From positions 1-7,084 of the forward strand of contig JAGCLN010000049.1 of the NCBI GenBank assembly GCA_017646945.1: DNA of 7,084 nucleotides. The letters run 5' to 3'. Shown here piece after piece: positions 6,473-7,084 of the stretch. Both the position numbers and the translations under genes were made by a program. The notes under the pieces were generated by a model. It ran no database searches and was not told where the DNA came from. It was given only the letters and a program-made list of their open reading frames with translations. The stretch's first letter is position 1, and every line of letters begins with the position of its first letter. This DNA is from Clostridia bacterium (GTDB lineage Bacteria > Bacillota > Clostridia > Christensenellales > Borkfalkiaceae).

Positions 6473-7084
6473 ATGGAATATGTAATTTTATCAATACTTG
6501 CGATTATCGTGATATTTTTCGCAGTAGTTTTAATAAGGGCGCTCTGCTTTAAGCCTTACGAAATGCCTGTTGTTAACGCTGACCCCGTTGAATTTGATAA
6601 AGAGCAAGCAGTTGAAAATTTAAGAGAACTTATCAGGTGTAAAACCATATCTTCTAGAAATAAAGAACTTGAAGACGATAAAGAATTTGATAAACTTTTA
6701 AACCTTCTTCCCACTCTTTATCCTAATATTTACCCAAATTTAGAAGTAAGAACCTTTAAAAGTAGGGGTATTTTGCTTAGATGGAAGGGTAAAACGATGG
6801 GTAAACCTGCGGTAATGATGTCACACTTTGACGTTGTGCCTGTTAGTGAAGATGGTTGGAGCGTTCCGCCGTTTGAAGCCGTTATTAAAGACGGTTGCTT
6901 GTGGGGTCGTGGCGCTTGCGATACAAAAATTACTTTAAACGGCGCGATGACCGCGGCGGACAACCTTGTTAAACAAGGTTTCGTTCCCGAAAACGACGTT
7001 TATTTTGCTTTTTCTGGCGGAGAAGAGATTAACGGTAGTTTCGTTAAAGAAGCCGTTGAATATTTTGCTGAAATCAATATTGAA
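6473..7084 (+). CDS. M20 family metallopeptidase, membrane-anchored (partial, C terminus missing)
   Basis: The reading frame starts at 6473 and runs off the window after 204 codons without a stop. The start is set by AAGGTG (6462-6467) 5 nt before the ATG, 13 nt after the dxs stop. Residues 3-20 (YVILSILAIIVIFFAVVL) form a hydrophobic helix, probably a membrane anchor or uncleaved signal. The catalytic domain shows SHFDVVPV (117-124) with metal ligand H118 and D120, WGRGACDTK (144-152) with bridging D150, and SGGEEING (181-188) with the likely base E184 and ligand E185, the standard M20 zinc pattern. The GRGA-x-DTK form and N-terminal helix resemble the CPS1/PM20D1-like branch, which cleaves or conjugates N-acyl amino acids and dipeptides. 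Dimerisation and C-terminal domains are beyond the window. It is the third gene of the operon, with no evident link to isoprenoids, and its substrate is unknown. Confidence 0.88.
   Translation, partial: MEYVILSILAIIVIFFAVVLIRALCFKPYEMPVVNADPVEFDKEQAVENLRELIRCKTISSRNKELEDDKEFDKLLNLLPTLYPNIYPNLEVRTFKSRGILLRWKGKTMGKPAVMMSHFDVVPVSEDGWSVPPFEAVIKDGCLWGRGACDTKITLNGAMTAADNLVKQGFVPENDVYFAFSGGEEINGSFVKEAVEYFAEINIE

Noticed and set aside
1..7084. Mobile element, CRISPR array, phage defence or other new multi-gene system
   Set aside because: No transposase, integrase, nuclease, direct repeat array, terminal repeats or toxin-antitoxin pair was found; all coding space is taken by metabolic, translation and peptidase genes.

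Overview
The window looks like ordinary chromosome from an AT-rich Bacillota, most likely Clostridia and possibly an uncultured gut lineage. The grounds are strong AGGAG-type ribosome binding sites, tightly packed same-strand genes, the order flavoprotein-cmk-plsC-ispH/S1, and the IspH-ribosomal protein S1 fusion that is common in Clostridia. The genus cannot be read from the sequence. All genes are on the + strand. I see no RNA gene, mobile element, CRISPR array or sign of horizontal transfer.

Region 1 (1-3417) is one apparent operon. It holds the last 29 codons of a BaiN/HI0933-family flavoprotein, cytidylate kinase (cmk), a PlsC-type lysophosphatidate acyltransferase, and a 677-residue protein joining IspH (last step of the MEP isoprenoid pathway) to a four-domain S1 RNA-binding protein. 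Gaps are 2 to 11 nt, or a 1-nt TAATG overlap. A strong intrinsic terminator (3431-3459) closes the unit.

Region 2 (3418-3577) is a 160-bp intergenic stretch. It holds the terminator, a separate near-perfect inverted repeat, and a good sigma-A-like promoter (TTGCAA-17-TAAAAT).

Region 3 (3578-7084) is a second operon: an N-acetylhexosamine 1-kinase-like phosphotransferase, dxs (first step of the MEP pathway) joined to it by a TAATG overlap, and the start of a membrane-anchored M20 metallopeptidase that runs off the window.

The genes supply CTP precursors, phospholipid, isoprenoid precursors and translation: basic growth functions. The most notable signal lies inside the ispH-S1 fusion. An in-frame GGAGG plus ATG sits exactly at the domain junction, and codon usage changes sharply there (GAG 8 of 20 Glu codons before it, 1 of about 47 after). 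This suggests the S1 half may also be made alone by internal translation initiation. Two further points are a divergent thiamine-diphosphate region in DXS and a strong codon-pair bias (NNC before GTN) throughout the window.
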